7,094 nt of DNA, taken from assembly GCA_946409885.1 (NCBI GenBank), contig CAMJYF010000092.1, positions 1 to 7,094 of the forward strand. Direction: 5' to 3'. The notes beneath the pieces are model-generated. The model was not told the origin of the DNA, did not search any database, and was given only the letters and a program-made list of their open reading frames with translations. Shown piece by piece: positions 1-7,003 of the stretch (its first letter is position 1; every line of letters starts with the position of its first letter). The stretch comes from an uncultured Clostridia bacterium (GTDB taxonomy: Bacteria; Bacillota; Clostridia; Oscillospirales; Acutalibacteraceae). Both the position numbers and the translations under genes were made by a program.

Positions 1-2415
1 GGCGACAACGCGGCGTTTCCGCAGGGCGTCAGCTACGGCGTCAGGTGCGGCGGCGGGATGGTGCTGGACGACGCCTCCTCCGCGGAGGGAACGGGCGGCA
101 GAAGCGCTAAGTTCAGCGTGGGCCTGTTTGCGCTCAACTCCAAAGAGGGCGTAACGGTGCGGGGCGGCAGAATGACCTGCCGCAGCGGCGAGGGCGCCGA
201 CAGCTGCTACGGCCTGTACGCCAAAACGTCGGTTACGGTCGCCAAAGGAACGCTTACCGCCGTCGCGGGGAAGGCCTCTGGCAACCCCGGCAGCATGAGC
301 TACGCCGTAACGGCAAAAACCGTCGCCTTCTCCGGCGGCACGGTCACGGCAACCGCCGACGAGGCCGCCGCCAGCTGCGGCGTATACGCGGACAAGATCG
401 TTTTCTCCGGCGCGGCGGAGCTGACGGCCAGCTGCCCGGCGGACGGCGCCGGCCACGCCCTGCGCAGGGGCCCGTCCTTTACGGGGTTCGCCCCCGTGGT
501 CTACGCGGGGCAGAACGCCCCCGGCGAACTGACGGAATCCCCCACGGAGGCCACATACGTCAACAGCGCCTATCTGCGGATCGAAAAGCGCTTCCGTTCC
601 GAAAAAGTGTGGTTCGCCCTTCCCATCTTCGACGGATCCGGCCGGTACGCCTCCCGGTGGATCGGATTCACCTCCGACGACGTGACAACGCTGGGCGAGC
701 TTGGGGCCGGGGTGGACAAAACCGGCGCGGCGGAGTATTACAACGGCTATATCTACGGGGTGACCGCGGACGTTCCCTTCCGCTTCTGGCGGGCCAGAAT
801 GGACGGCGCCTCCATGGGGCAGGCGGAGATCCTTTCTGATTCCGTGCGGTTCACCTTCGGCGACATGGCATATGACTATGCGACGAACACCATGTATGGT
901 CTGGGATCGTTCAACATGCGGCGGGCCATTTTCGCCGTGGAGCTGGGGACCGGCGCCTCCCGTCTGGTGACGGAAATCAGCGGCACGCGCGGCGAACTGC
1001 TGACCCTCGCCTTTGACCGGGCGGGCGTTTGCTACGGGATCGACCTGAACGGAGTGCTGTATCAGATCTCGCTGAAAAGCGGCCGCGCCGCCGTTGTAGG
1101 CGAAACGGGGCTGGTTCCGGACGGCGCGCAGTCCATGGCCTTTGACCGGGATACCGGCGAGCTGTACTGGGCTTATTTCAACGGGCAGAACGGCCAGTCC
1201 GGCTATTACTGTGTGGATACGCAGACCGGCGAGGCCGTACTCGTCGGTCAGGTGGGCGGCGCGCATATGGAGCTGGCGGGGCTGTTCTCCATCCCCCGGG
1301 AATATGATATCTGGATCGGCGGCGTGCGGGTGAACACGGAAAACGCTGCCGACGTATTCGGCAACGGCCTCGTTTCCTTCGATCCCGCGGCCGGTTCGCT
1401 GACCTTTAACGGCATGAAGATCACCACCTTCACCCAGGCGTATAAAAATTATTCCTTCGGCGTCCTGGTAAAGGATATGGACGTCGAGCTGATCTTCCGC
1501 GGCGAAAACGCCATCGCGCTGGAGGACGTCTATACCGACTACAGCGCCTCCATCTGCGTGTTCAACGGCAAGGCCACCATCCGGGGCGGCAGGCTTACCA
1601 TTCTGCCCACCAAAGCAAAACTGGACAACACCATCCTTTGCCCGGACGGGCTGACCGTTGAGGACTGCGACCTTACGGTTTACTCCAATCATAACGCAAT
1701 CACGGTCAACAGCGAAGGGGCGGCCGTTACGGTAAAGGACAGCACCGTCGGCATTCAGGCGGGCCATATCGGCATAGCGGCCGTCAAGGGCGGCGTTCAT
1801 ATCGCCGACAGCACCGTTGCCGTTTCCGCCGACAAAGACGATAACGTGACCGCCTGCGCGGTGGCGGCCCTTGACGATCTGACGCTGCAGAACAGCGTTT
1901 TTGCCGTTACGGCAGAGAAAAACACCGGTGTGATCGCGGGCAGGATCATTGCGGAAGACAGCGCCTTTGAGGCCACCGGCGCGGAGCAGGCCATCAGCGC
2001 CAACGTCTCCTTTACCCACCGGGAGGGCACCGCCGTGGTGGTCTCCAACGGAAAATCGGCGGAGAGCATGCAGCTGTGGGACGGGACCTCTCCGCTGACC
2101 AACTACAATTTCATCCGGGCGACCGCCTGCGAGCATTCCTACGACAGCCCCTCCGATACCGAATGCAACATCTGCGGCCATATCCGCTACGTTACGCCGA
2201 ACGGGACCGCGTTCGCCCCCGGCGACGTGGACGGCGACGGGGAGATCTCCTCCGCCGACGCGCGTCTGGCGCTGCGCCGCTCGGTGATGCTGGAGGATTA
2301 TCCGGAGGACAGCGCGGCCTATTCCGCCTGCGACGCGGACCGGGACGGCGAGGTCACCTCCGCCGACGCGCGGCTGATCTTAAGAGCCAGCGTGGGGCTG
2401 GAGACGCTGGCTTAA
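1..2415 (+). CDS. Large extracellular beta-helix/propeller protein with C-terminal dockerin (5' end outside window)
   Basis: The frame is open from base 1, so the true start lies upstream; the ATG at 58 is only an internal methionine. Sections in order: about 1-560, beta-helix-like repeats rich in G, T, V and A (for example SGGTVTATADEA); about 600-1290, propeller-like repeats where an 'AFDRxTGxLY' type strand recurs (near 1009, 1138 and, as MAYDYATNTMYG, near 865); about 1303-2090, a module opening YDIWIGGVRVN followed by a second set of beta-helix-like strands; 2128-2181, a CxH...CxxCGH motif suggesting a small zinc site; 2221-2400, a dockerin with two calcium-loop repeats, DVDGDGEISSAD and DADRDGEVTSAD, both with calcium ligand positions 1, 3, 5 and 12 intact. 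Dockerins bind cohesins on scaffoldins or cell-surface proteins. No catalytic motif is recognised in the visible part, so a binding or structural surface role is inferred. The stop is TAA at 2413-2415, directly touching a repeat array. Confidence 0.85.
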   Translation, partial: GDNAAFPQGVSYGVRCGGGMVLDDASSAEGTGGRSAKFSVGLFALNSKEGVTVRGGRMTCRSGEGADSCYGLYAKTSVTVAKGTLTAVAGKASGNPGSMSYAVTAKTVAFSGGTVTATADEAAASCGVYADKIVFSGAAELTASCPADGAGHALRRGPSFTGFAPVVYAGQNAPGELTESPTEATYVNSAYLRIEKRFRSEKVWFALPIFDGSGRYASRWIGFTSDDVTTLGELGAGVDKTGAAEYYNGYIYGVTADVPFRFWRARMDGASMGQAEILSDSVRFTFGDMAYDYATNTMYGLGSFNMRRAIFAVELGTGASRLVTEISGTRGELLTLAFDRAGVCYGIDLNGVLYQISLKSGRAAVVGETGLVPDGAQSMAFDRDTGELYWAYFNGQNGQSGYYCVDTQTGEAVLVGQVGGAHMELAGLFSIPREYDIWIGGVRVNTENAADVFGNGLVSFDPAAGSLTFNGMKITTFTQAYKNYSFGVLVKDMDVELIFRGENAIALEDVYTDYSASICVFNGKATIRGGRLTILPTKAKLDNTILCPDGLTVEDCDLTVYSNHNAITVNSEGAAVTVKDSTVGIQAGHIGIAAVKGGVHIADSTVAVSADKDDNVTACAVAALDDLTLQNSVFAVTAEKNTGVIAGRIIAEDSAFEATGAEQAISANVSFTHREGTAVVVSNGKSAESMQLWDGTSPLTNYNFIRATACEHSYDSPSDTECNICGHIRYVTPNGTAFAPGDVDGDGEISSADARLALRRSVMLEDYPEDSAAYSACDADRDGEVTSADARLILRASVGLETLA

Positions 2416-2416
2416 T

Positions 2417-2444
2417 GCGGAAGGCGGAAGGCGGAATGCGGAGT
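2417..2444. repeat. Left heptamer array, GCGGAAK-type, four units
   Basis: Four consecutive 7-base units start two bases after the preceding stop codon: GCGGAAG, GCGGAAG, GCGGAAT, GCGGAGT. They are the reverse complement form of the ATTCCGC array at 2511-2559. Aligned against the first four units of that array, 24 of 28 positions are complementary, so the transcript of this intergenic region could fold into a long imperfect stem with a loop of about 66 bases. There is no T-run after it, so it is not a classical terminator. Confidence 0.85.
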
Positions 2445-2468
2445 GAACAAAATTCCGGCATACCACGC

Positions 2469-2497
2469 TTGCCGACAACCAGAACAATGGGATAAAT
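2469..2497 (+). promoter_or_regulatory. Weak candidate promoter for copA
   Basis: TTGCCG (2469-2474, 4 of 6 matches to the -35 consensus) is followed after 16-17 bases by GATAAA/ATAAAT (2491-2497), a poor -10. It is the best sigma-A-like pair in the short region before copA, and it lies in the loop between the two inverted heptamer arrays. The match is weak, so transcription could start elsewhere. Confidence 0.25.
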
Positions 2498-2510
2498 ACC
2501 CCCCTGTGTA
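2497..2510. promoter_or_regulatory. CsoR-like GC-box operator candidate
   Basis: TACCC (2497-2501), four bases, then GTGTA (2506-2510) forms an inverted repeat with one mismatch. It resembles the TACCC-N-GGGTA boxes bound by CsoR copper repressors in Firmicutes and Actinobacteria. It overlaps the candidate -10 and sits about 80 bases before the copper ATPase start, a sensible place for a copper-responsive operator. No CsoR or CopY gene is in the window, and the half-site mismatch and four-base spacing are departures, so this remains tentative. Confidence 0.3.
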
Positions 2511-2559
2511 ATTCCGCATTCCGCATTCCGCATTCCCTATTCCCCATTCCGCATTTTCC
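2511..2559. repeat. Right heptamer array, ATTCCGC-type, six clear units plus one decayed
   Basis: Uninterrupted 7-base units: ATTCCGC three times (2511-2531), ATTCCCT (2532-2538), ATTCCCC (2539-2545), ATTCCGC (2546-2552), then a degenerate ATTTTCC (2553-2559). It faces the array at 2417-2444 in opposite orientation. Variation is concentrated in the last two bases of the unit. Similar short tandem heptamer repeats (for example STRR sequences of cyanobacteria) are known as intergenic elements; their role is unclear. Confidence 0.9.
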
Positions 2560-2592
2560 CGCCCCAAAAATGACAGAGGAAAGCATTTATTT

Positions 2593-5079
2593 ATGACCCA
2601 ATACGATATTACCGGAATGAGCTGCGCGGCGTGCTCCGCGCGGGTACAAAAAGCCGCCGCGGCGGTGGAAGGCGTAACGGAATGCGCCGTCAACCTGCTG
2701 ACCAACTCCATGACCGTGGAGGGCAGCGCCGCCCCGGAGGCCGTGATACAGGCCGTACAGAAGGCCGGATACGGCGCTTCCGTCCACGGCCGGAACAAGA
2801 CGGACGCCCCCGCCCCGCCGGCGGAAAGCGAAGAAAAACGCATCCTGAAACAGCGGCTGATCCCCTCGGTGATCCTGCTGGCGATCCTCATGTATTTTTC
2901 CATGGGGCACATGCTGCGCCTGCCGCAGATCCACGCGGTGGCCCACAACGCCATCGCGCTGGGCATCGTCGAAATGACGCTGGCGGAGGCCATTATGCTG
3001 CTGAACCGCAAATTCTTTATCAGCGGCTTCAAGGGACTGCGCCATCTGGCCCCCAACATGGATACGCTGGTGGCGCTGGGCTCGGCGGCCGCCTTCGGCT
3101 ACTCTTTCGCGGTGCTGTTCCGCCTGGCGCTGGCCGGCGATACGGCGGCTTCACCCGATTATTACTTTGAATCGGCCGGTATGATCCTGACGCTGATCAC
3201 CGTGGGCAAGCTGCTGGAGGCCCGCTCCAAAGGAAAAACCACCAACGCGCTGAAAAGCCTGATGGACCTCTCCCCCAAAACCGCCTCGGTGATCCGGGAC
3301 GGCATTGAGAGCGTGATCCCGGTGGAGGAGGTGCGCATCGGCGACATCTTCGCGGTGCGCCCCGGGGAAAACGTCCCGGTGGACGGCGTCGTCCTCTCCG
3401 GCGACGGGGCGGTGAACGAATCCGCCCTGACCGGGGAAAGCATCCCCGTGGACAAGGCCCCGGGCGACCGGGTGTTTGCCGCCACCACCAACCTTTCCGG
3501 CTACCTGCGGTGTGAGGCAAAGCAGGTGGGCGCGGACACGGCGCTGGCGCAGATCGTAAAGGCGGTGGAGGACGCGGCCTCCTCCAAAGCGCCCATCGCA
3601 AAAACCGCCGACCGGGTGGCCGGGGTCTTCGTTCCCGCCGTGATGGCCATCGCGCTGATCGCCACCGTGGCGTGGCTGATCGCGGGGAAGGATTTCGGCT
3701 ACGCGCTGGCGCGGGGCATCTCCGTGCTGGTCATCAGCTGCCCCTGCTCCCTGGGGCTGGCCACGCCCGTCTCCATCATGGTGGGCAGCGGCGTGGGAGC
3801 CAAACACGGCATCCTCTTCAAAAACGCCGCCGCGCTGGAAAACGCCGGCAAGGTGACTACGGTGGTGCTGGACAAGACCGGCACCGTGACCAAAGGCGAA
3901 CCGAAGGTGACGGACGTGCTGCCCTTTGCGGGGGCGACGGAAAACGCGCTGCTGCGGGCCGCCTGTTCGCTGGAACGCAAAAGCGAACACCCGCTGGGAA
4001 AAGCGGTCGTCGCCTACGCGGACGCCAACGGAATCCCATCCGCGGAGGCGGAGGGCTTCCGGGCCGCGCCCGGCCGGGGGCTGGAAGCCGCCGTGGACGG
4101 CGGGCTTTGCCGCGGCGGAAAAGCGGATTTTGTCGCGGAACGCTGCGCGGTACCGTCCGCGGCCATGGAAGCTGCCCGGCAGCTGGCGGACGAGGGCAAA
4201 ACGCCCCTGTTCTTTGGCGGCGACAGCGGCTTTCTGGGCGTGATCGCCGTGGCGGACACCCTGAAGGACGACAGCGTACAGGCCATCGCCGAGCTGAAAC
4301 GGATGGGACTGAAAACCGTGCTGCTGACCGGCGATAACGAGCGCACGGCCAACGCCGTCGCCGGAGCCGTGCGGGCGGACCGGGTGATCGCCGGGGTGCT
4401 GCCCACCGAAAAGGAGAACGTGATCCGGGAGCTGCAAAAGGAAGGGCACGTCGCCATGGTGGGCGACGGCGTCAACGACGCGCCCGCCCTCACCCGGGCG
4501 GACGTGGGGATCGCCATCGGCGCGGGAACGGATATCGCCATCGACGCGGCGGATACGGTGCTGATGCGCAGCGGCCTGTCCGACGTACCGGCCGCCATCC
4601 GGCTGAGCCGGGGTGTGATGCGGAACATCAAAGAAAACCTGTTCTGGGCGTTCTTTTACAATTCCCTGGGCATTCCGCTGGCGGCGGGGGCCTTTATCCC
4701 GGTGCTGGGCTGGACGCTGAACCCCATGTTCGGCGCGGCGGCCATGAGCCTATCCAGCTTTTGCGTGGTGACAAACGCCCTGCGGCTGAATTTCATCCGT
4801 ATCACGGAAAAACAGGAGACGGCGGAAACCGCCTCCCCTGCCGACGTCAAAAATAATATAAAGGAGAAGACAACCATGGAAATCACTTTGAACATTGAAG
4901 GCATGATGTGCCCCCACTGCGAGGCCAGGGTCAAAAAGGCGCTGGAGGCCTTCCCGGAGGTGGACGAGGCCATCCCCAGCCACGAAAACAACAACGCCGT
5001 GGTAAAGCTGAACGCCGCCGTGGACGCGGCAAAACTGGCCGCCGCCGTGGAAGCGGAAGGCTATACCTGCCATGCGTGA
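2593..5079 (+). CDS. copA: Cu(I)-exporting P1B-type ATPase with metal-binding domains at both ends (CopA-CopZ fusion)
   Basis: 828 residues. It pumps Cu(I) across the cytoplasmic membrane using ATP, for copper efflux. Visible parts in order: N-terminal HMA domain with GMSCAAC (Cys11, Cys14); membrane segments near 90-108, 119-138, 157-177 and 189-208; actuator loop with TGES (280-283); membrane segments near 341-363 and 369-395 carrying the CPC ion site (383-385); phosphorylation motif DKTGT (Asp427); HP motif (466-467); TGDN (579-582) and GDGVNDAP (624-631) of the ATP and hinge regions; TM7 with YN (689-690) and TM8 with MSLSS (718-722), which with CPC mark the Cu(I) subgroup; then a linker and a second HMA with GMMCPHC (Cys773, Cys776). 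The start has AGAGGA at 2575-2580, 12 bases upstream. CopA proteins often carry one or two HMA domains at the N-terminus; one at the C-terminus is less usual. The 3' end overlaps the next gene by 8 bases. Confidence 0.96.
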   Translation: MTQYDITGMSCAACSARVQKAAAAVEGVTECAVNLLTNSMTVEGSAAPEAVIQAVQKAGYGASVHGRNKTDAPAPPAESEEKRILKQRLIPSVILLAILMYFSMGHMLRLPQIHAVAHNAIALGIVEMTLAEAIMLLNRKFFISGFKGLRHLAPNMDTLVALGSAAAFGYSFAVLFRLALAGDTAASPDYYFESAGMILTLITVGKLLEARSKGKTTNALKSLMDLSPKTASVIRDGIESVIPVEEVRIGDIFAVRPGENVPVDGVVLSGDGAVNESALTGESIPVDKAPGDRVFAATTNLSGYLRCEAKQVGADTALAQIVKAVEDAASSKAPIAKTADRVAGVFVPAVMAIALIATVAWLIAGKDFGYALARGISVLVISCPCSLGLATPVSIMVGSGVGAKHGILFKNAAALENAGKVTTVVLDKTGTVTKGEPKVTDVLPFAGATENALLRAACSLERKSEHPLGKAVVAYADANGIPSAEAEGFRAAPGRGLEAAVDGGLCRGGKADFVAERCAVPSAAMEAARQLADEGKTPLFFGGDSGFLGVIAVADTLKDDSVQAIAELKRMGLKTVLLTGDNERTANAVAGAVRADRVIAGVLPTEKENVIRELQKEGHVAMVGDGVNDAPALTRADVGIAIGAGTDIAIDAADTVLMRSGLSDVPAAIRLSRGVMRNIKENLFWAFFYNSLGIPLAAGAFIPVLGWTLNPMFGAAAMSLSSFCVVTNALRLNFIRITEKQETAETASPADVKNNIKEKTTMEITLNIEGMMCPHCEARVKKALEAFPEVDEAIPSHENNNAVVKLNAAVDAAKLAAAVEAEGYTCHA
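4861..4875 (+). promoter_or_regulatory. Ribosome binding site inside copA
   Basis: AAGGAG at 4861-4866 stands nine bases before an in-frame ATG (4876). The 26 bases around it (about 4849-4875) are AT-rich, in contrast to the GC-rich coding sequence on both sides, and TAA triplets occur in both other frames just upstream (4854-4856 and 4859-4861). This is the look of a normal intergenic translation start, yet the copA frame runs through it without a stop. Confidence 0.7.
4876..5079 (+). CDS. copZ: Possible separately translated CopZ-like copper chaperone (C-terminal HMA of the CopA frame)
   Basis: From the internal ATG the frame encodes 67 residues, exactly one HMA domain: beta strand MEITLNIEG, metal loop MMCPHC, helix [11 protein letters not shown], and a C-terminal EGYTC. 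That is the normal length for free-standing CopZ chaperones, which carry Cu(I) to CopA. The AAGGAG site and AT-rich leader make independent initiation plausible, so the cell may make both a CopA with this domain attached and a free chaperone. The domain itself is certain; its separate translation is inferred. An alternative is that the start signal is only a relic of a former separate gene. Confidence 0.55.
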   Translation: MEITLNIEGMMCPHCEARVKKALEAFPEVDEAIPSHENNNAVVKLNAAVDAAKLAAAVEAEGYTCHA

Positions 5080-5920
5080 CCACCGGCTGGTTCTCAGCGC
5101 GCACTTTGACGGGATCCCCGTGGAAGACCAGATCCGCCTGTTCGCCGGGGTGGGCTTTGAGGGCTTTTTCACCGGCTGGCGGCGCGGCGCGCCCGTAGCG
5201 CAGTGGCGCAAAACCGCCGACGAATGCGGCATGCTGTACCAATCCATCCACGGGCCCATTCACGGGTGCGCGGAGATGTGGAAAGAGGACAGCGAAAGCG
5301 CGGAAGACTTTATAAGGGAACTGACGGAATGCCTGCGCGACTGCGCGGCAAACGGCGTGGGGCTGATGATCTCCCACGCGTTCATCGGCTTTGACACCGG
5401 TATGCGGCCGACGGAAACCGGACTGGAACGCTTCGGCCGGGTGATCCGCGAGGCGGAACGCTGCGGCGTGAAGATTGCTTTTGAAAACACCGAAGGCGAG
5501 GAATTTCTGGCCCTGCTGCTGAACACCTTCGGGGACAGCCCCAACGTGGGCTTTTGCTGGGATACCGGCCATGAGATGTGCTACAACGGCGGCCGGGATA
5601 TGACCGCCCTGTACGGCGGCCGGCTGCTGGGGACGCACCTGAACGACAACCTCGGCGTGCGCAGCTTTCAGGGAAAAATCACCTGGCACGACGACCTGCA
5701 CCTGCTGCCCTTTGACGGGATCGGCGACTGGGCGGACATTGCCGCCCGGCTGAAAAGATGTCGTTTTACCGATCCCCTCACCTTTGAGCTGAAAAGGGAC
5801 TCCAAGCCGAACCGGCACGAAAACGACGCCTATGCCCGCATGAGCATGGAGGAATACGTGACCAACGCCTACATGCGCGCCTGCCGCGTGGCGGCGCTGG
5901 TAGACAAAGCGGAGTGGTAG
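5072..5920 (+). CDS. Xylose isomerase-like TIM-barrel protein (sugar phosphate isomerase/epimerase family)
   Basis: 282 residues, the usual size for the AP endonuclease 2/xylose isomerase-like barrel family, whose members include sugar epimerases, isomerases, inosose dehydratases and endonuclease IV. Candidate divalent-metal ligands are all present at strand ends: Glu138 in FENTE, Asp164 in CWDTGHE with His167 nearby, His189 in GTHLND, and Glu239 in [17 protein letters not shown] (206-216) matches the family's 'H..PG.G' loop. There is no signal peptide or membrane segment, so it is cytoplasmic. The ATG lies inside the last codons of copA (8-base overlap) with GGAAGG 11 bases upstream, suggesting translational coupling in one operon. 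The substrate cannot be told from sequence; endonuclease IV is unlikely because that enzyme needs a longer set of zinc ligands. A link to copper handling is not established. Confidence 0.88.
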   Translation: MRDHRLVLSAHFDGIPVEDQIRLFAGVGFEGFFTGWRRGAPVAQWRKTADECGMLYQSIHGPIHGCAEMWKEDSESAEDFIRELTECLRDCAANGVGLMISHAFIGFDTGMRPTETGLERFGRVIREAERCGVKIAFENTEGEEFLALLLNTFGDSPNVGFCWDTGHEMCYNGGRDMTALYGGRLLGTHLNDNLGVRSFQGKITWHDDLHLLPFDGIGDWADIAARLKRCRFTDPLTFELKRDSKPNRHENDAYARMSMEEYVTNAYMRACRVAALVDKAEW

Positions 5921-5923
5921 CAA

Positions 5924-5937
5924 GGCGCCCCAGCGCC
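5924..5937 (+). other. Small hairpin after the TIM-barrel gene
   Basis: GGCGC, loop CCCA, GCGCC starts four bases after the stop codon. The stem is only five pairs and no T-run follows, so it is at best a weak transcript end or 3' stabiliser. Confidence 0.35.
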
Positions 5938-5962
5938 GTTATCAGAGCGGCGTGCGGAGCTG

Positions 5963-5987
5963 TAGCACGGAGCCTCAGCTCCGTCCC
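5963..5987. repeat. Palindromic 25-base element, copy 1
   Basis: Contains a perfect hairpin, ACGGAGC - CTCA - GCTCCGT (5968-5985), within a 25-base unit that recurs exactly at 6007-6031. The hairpin is followed by CC rather than a T-run. It resembles a REP-like intergenic palindrome. Whether it is dispersed in the genome cannot be seen here. Confidence 0.8.
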
Positions 5988-6006
5988 CTCTCAAACCGCA
6001 AAATCA

Positions 6007-6031
6007 TAGCACGGAGCCTCAGCTCCGTCCC
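6007..6031. repeat. Palindromic 25-base element, copy 2
   Basis: Exact copy of 5963-5987 in the same orientation, 44 bases further on start to start, with the hairpin at 6012-6029. The 19 bases between the copies are unrelated to the unit. The identity suggests recent duplication or selection on the hairpin. Confidence 0.8.
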
Positions 6032-6124
6032 AACGCAAAGCGCTGCCGCAACGGGTCTGTTCTTCCCTTTCCGCCTACGGCGCTGCCGTGCCGCGCAGCT
6101 CCTCCACAAATCCCATATTCATTC

Positions 6125-6156
6125 TTGCATTTTTCATCAAACTGTTGTAATATAAT
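6125..6156 (+). promoter_or_regulatory. Promoter of the PAP2 phosphatase gene
   Basis: A perfect TATAAT lies at 6151-6156, 30 bases before the start codon, in a sharply AT-rich stretch. The best -35 is TTGCAT (6125-6130), 20 bases upstream of it; with the alternative -10 TAATAT (6148-6153) the spacing is the ideal 17. A ribosome binding site AAGGAG (6173-6178) follows, eight bases before the ATG. The gene thus appears to have its own sigma-A-type promoter. Confidence 0.6.
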
Positions 6157-6186
6157 AGTATTACTCAACAAAAAGGAGATTACAGC

Positions 6187-6873
6187 ATGGACGTTTTCGT
6201 TCCCGCCGAACAGTTCAGCGCCGCGGCGCAGTGGCTCAACACCACTTTCCAGAGCTTCGACTACAAGATCCTGGAATTCTACCACAACCTTCACGCCGGG
6301 TCGATGGGCCCCTTTTTCGACTTCTTCAACAAGTACTTCACCCGTCTGGGCGACGGCGGCATTTTCGTGCTGGCCATCGGCCTGATTCTGCTGCTGTTCA
6401 AAAAGTCCCGAAAGATCGGCATGGGCATGATCGGCGGCGTGATCATCGGCGCCCTGTTCACCAACGTGGCCATCAAAAACGTGGTGGCGCGTCCCCGTCC
6501 CTATAAAACAACGGAAATCTTCTGGCAATGGTGGAACGCGGTGGGCCACGGTGAGGAAAGCGAGTTTTCCTTCCCCTCCGGCCACACCACCTCGGTGGCG
6601 GCCGCCATGTGGCCGGTGTTTTTGAACTGCAAAAAGCAGATCAGCTGGCTGGTGTTCCTGTTCGTCATTGCCATAGGGGCCACGCGGAACTACATCATGG
6701 TGCACTTCCCTTCCGATATTCTCGGCGGCATCATCGTGGGCTCCATCGCCGGAATTCTTTCCTACTGCATCGTCAAGGCGCTGTACGATAAAGTGTTCAT
6801 CAAAGGCAAACTCGGCAACGTCATTATGACAAAGGACATCCGCGACCTGTTCAAAAAGAAAGTGAACGCGTGA
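6187..6873 (+). CDS. PAP2-family membrane phosphatase
   Basis: 228 residues. PAP2 (type 2 phosphatidic acid phosphatase) membrane enzymes remove phosphate from lipid phosphates or pyrophosphates such as undecaprenyl pyrophosphate. All three signature motifs are complete: K-x6-RP (Lys97 ... Arg104-Pro105), PSGH (130-133), and R-x5-H-x3-D (Arg167, His173, Asp177), the last giving the histidine nucleophile and its aspartate partner. Hydrophobic segments near 57-71, 79-96, 151-165 and 178-198 fit an integral membrane protein; the N-terminal 50 residues carry the amphipathic stretch usual before the first helix. The start is fixed by AAGGAG eight bases upstream. It is probably a single-gene unit, with a promoter in front and a strong terminator behind. 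A role in undecaprenyl-phosphate recycling is likely but not provable; phosphatidylglycerol-phosphate phosphatase is an alternative. Confidence 0.93.
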   Translation: MDVFVPAEQFSAAAQWLNTTFQSFDYKILEFYHNLHAGSMGPFFDFFNKYFTRLGDGGIFVLAIGLILLLFKKSRKIGMGMIGGVIIGALFTNVAIKNVVARPRPYKTTEIFWQWWNAVGHGEESEFSFPSGHTTSVAAAMWPVFLNCKKQISWLVFLFVIAIGATRNYIMVHFPSDILGGIIVGSIAGILSYCIVKALYDKVFIKGKLGNVIMTKDIRDLFKKKVNA

Positions 6874-6883
6874 AGAAAGTTAC

Positions 6884-6911
6884 AGGCAACAGGCAGTAGA
6901 CAATAGGCATT
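6884..6911. repeat. Left heptamer array of second family (AGGCARY-type)
   Basis: Four consecutive 7-base units just after the PAP2 stop: AGGCAAC, AGGCAGT, AGACAAT, AGGCATT. In reverse complement they read AATGCCT, ATTGTCT, ACTGCCT, GTTGCCT. They face the related array at 7004-7053 across the terminator. Confidence 0.75.
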
Positions 6912-6914
6912 AGC

Positions 6915-6952
6915 AAAAAAGGATCCTTGGAAAAATCCGGGGATCCTTTTTT
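6915..6952. terminator. Strong rho-independent terminator, apparently bidirectional
   Basis: AAAAAAGGATCC (6915-6926) pairs perfectly over 12 bases with GGATCCTTTTTT (6941-6952); the 14-base loop has a further GGA/TCC pairing. The T-run on the plus strand ends the PAP2 transcript. The mirror A-run gives a U-tract on the minus strand, so it can also end the convergent gene beginning beyond the window's right edge. Confidence 0.92.
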
Positions 6953-6976
6953 ATTGGAAAAGAAGTTGGGACAGGG

Positions 6977-7000
6977 AGTCAGCGGGTTCTTCCGCTGACT
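6977..7000. other. Perfect 9-bp hairpin downstream of terminator
   Basis: AGTCAGCGG and CCGCTGACT form a perfect nine-pair stem around a six-base loop, GTTCTT. No T-run follows on either strand. It lies between the terminator and the right heptamer array, and looks like part of the composite repeat rather than a second terminator. Confidence 0.6.
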
Positions 7001-7003
7001 GCC

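Noticed and set aside
58..60. ATG at 58 as the start of the dockerin protein
   Set aside because: The same frame is open from base 1 with similar repeat sequence, there is no signal peptide after the ATG, and no ribosome binding site precedes it.
2417..2559. Rho-independent terminator for the dockerin gene
   Set aside because: The facing arrays can pair, but the loop is about 66 bases and no T-run follows the right arm.
2412..3059. 215-codon minus-strand frame crossing the heptamer arrays and the start of copA
   Set aside because: Its C-terminal part is translated heptamer repeat and the rest is antisense to copA; no domain is recognisable.
3151..4449. 432-codon open frame on the minus strand within copA
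   Set aside because: Antisense to the catalytic core of a well-conserved ATPase; the translation is low-complexity and rich in G, H, R and Q, typical of a shadow frame in GC-rich DNA.
4931..5923. 330-codon open frame on the minus strand over the copA end and TIM-barrel gene
   Set aside because: It lies opposite two genes with clear family motifs, shows no recognisable domain, and has no ribosome binding site supporting it.
5963..6031. Possible small CRISPR array from the 25-base repeats
   Set aside because: Only two copies, a 19-base spacer, a strong hairpin filling the unit, and no cas genes in view.
5952..6155. 67-codon plus-strand frame in the gap before the PAP2 gene
   Set aside because: It translates the two 25-base palindromic repeats, runs through the PAP2 promoter, and has no ribosome binding site.
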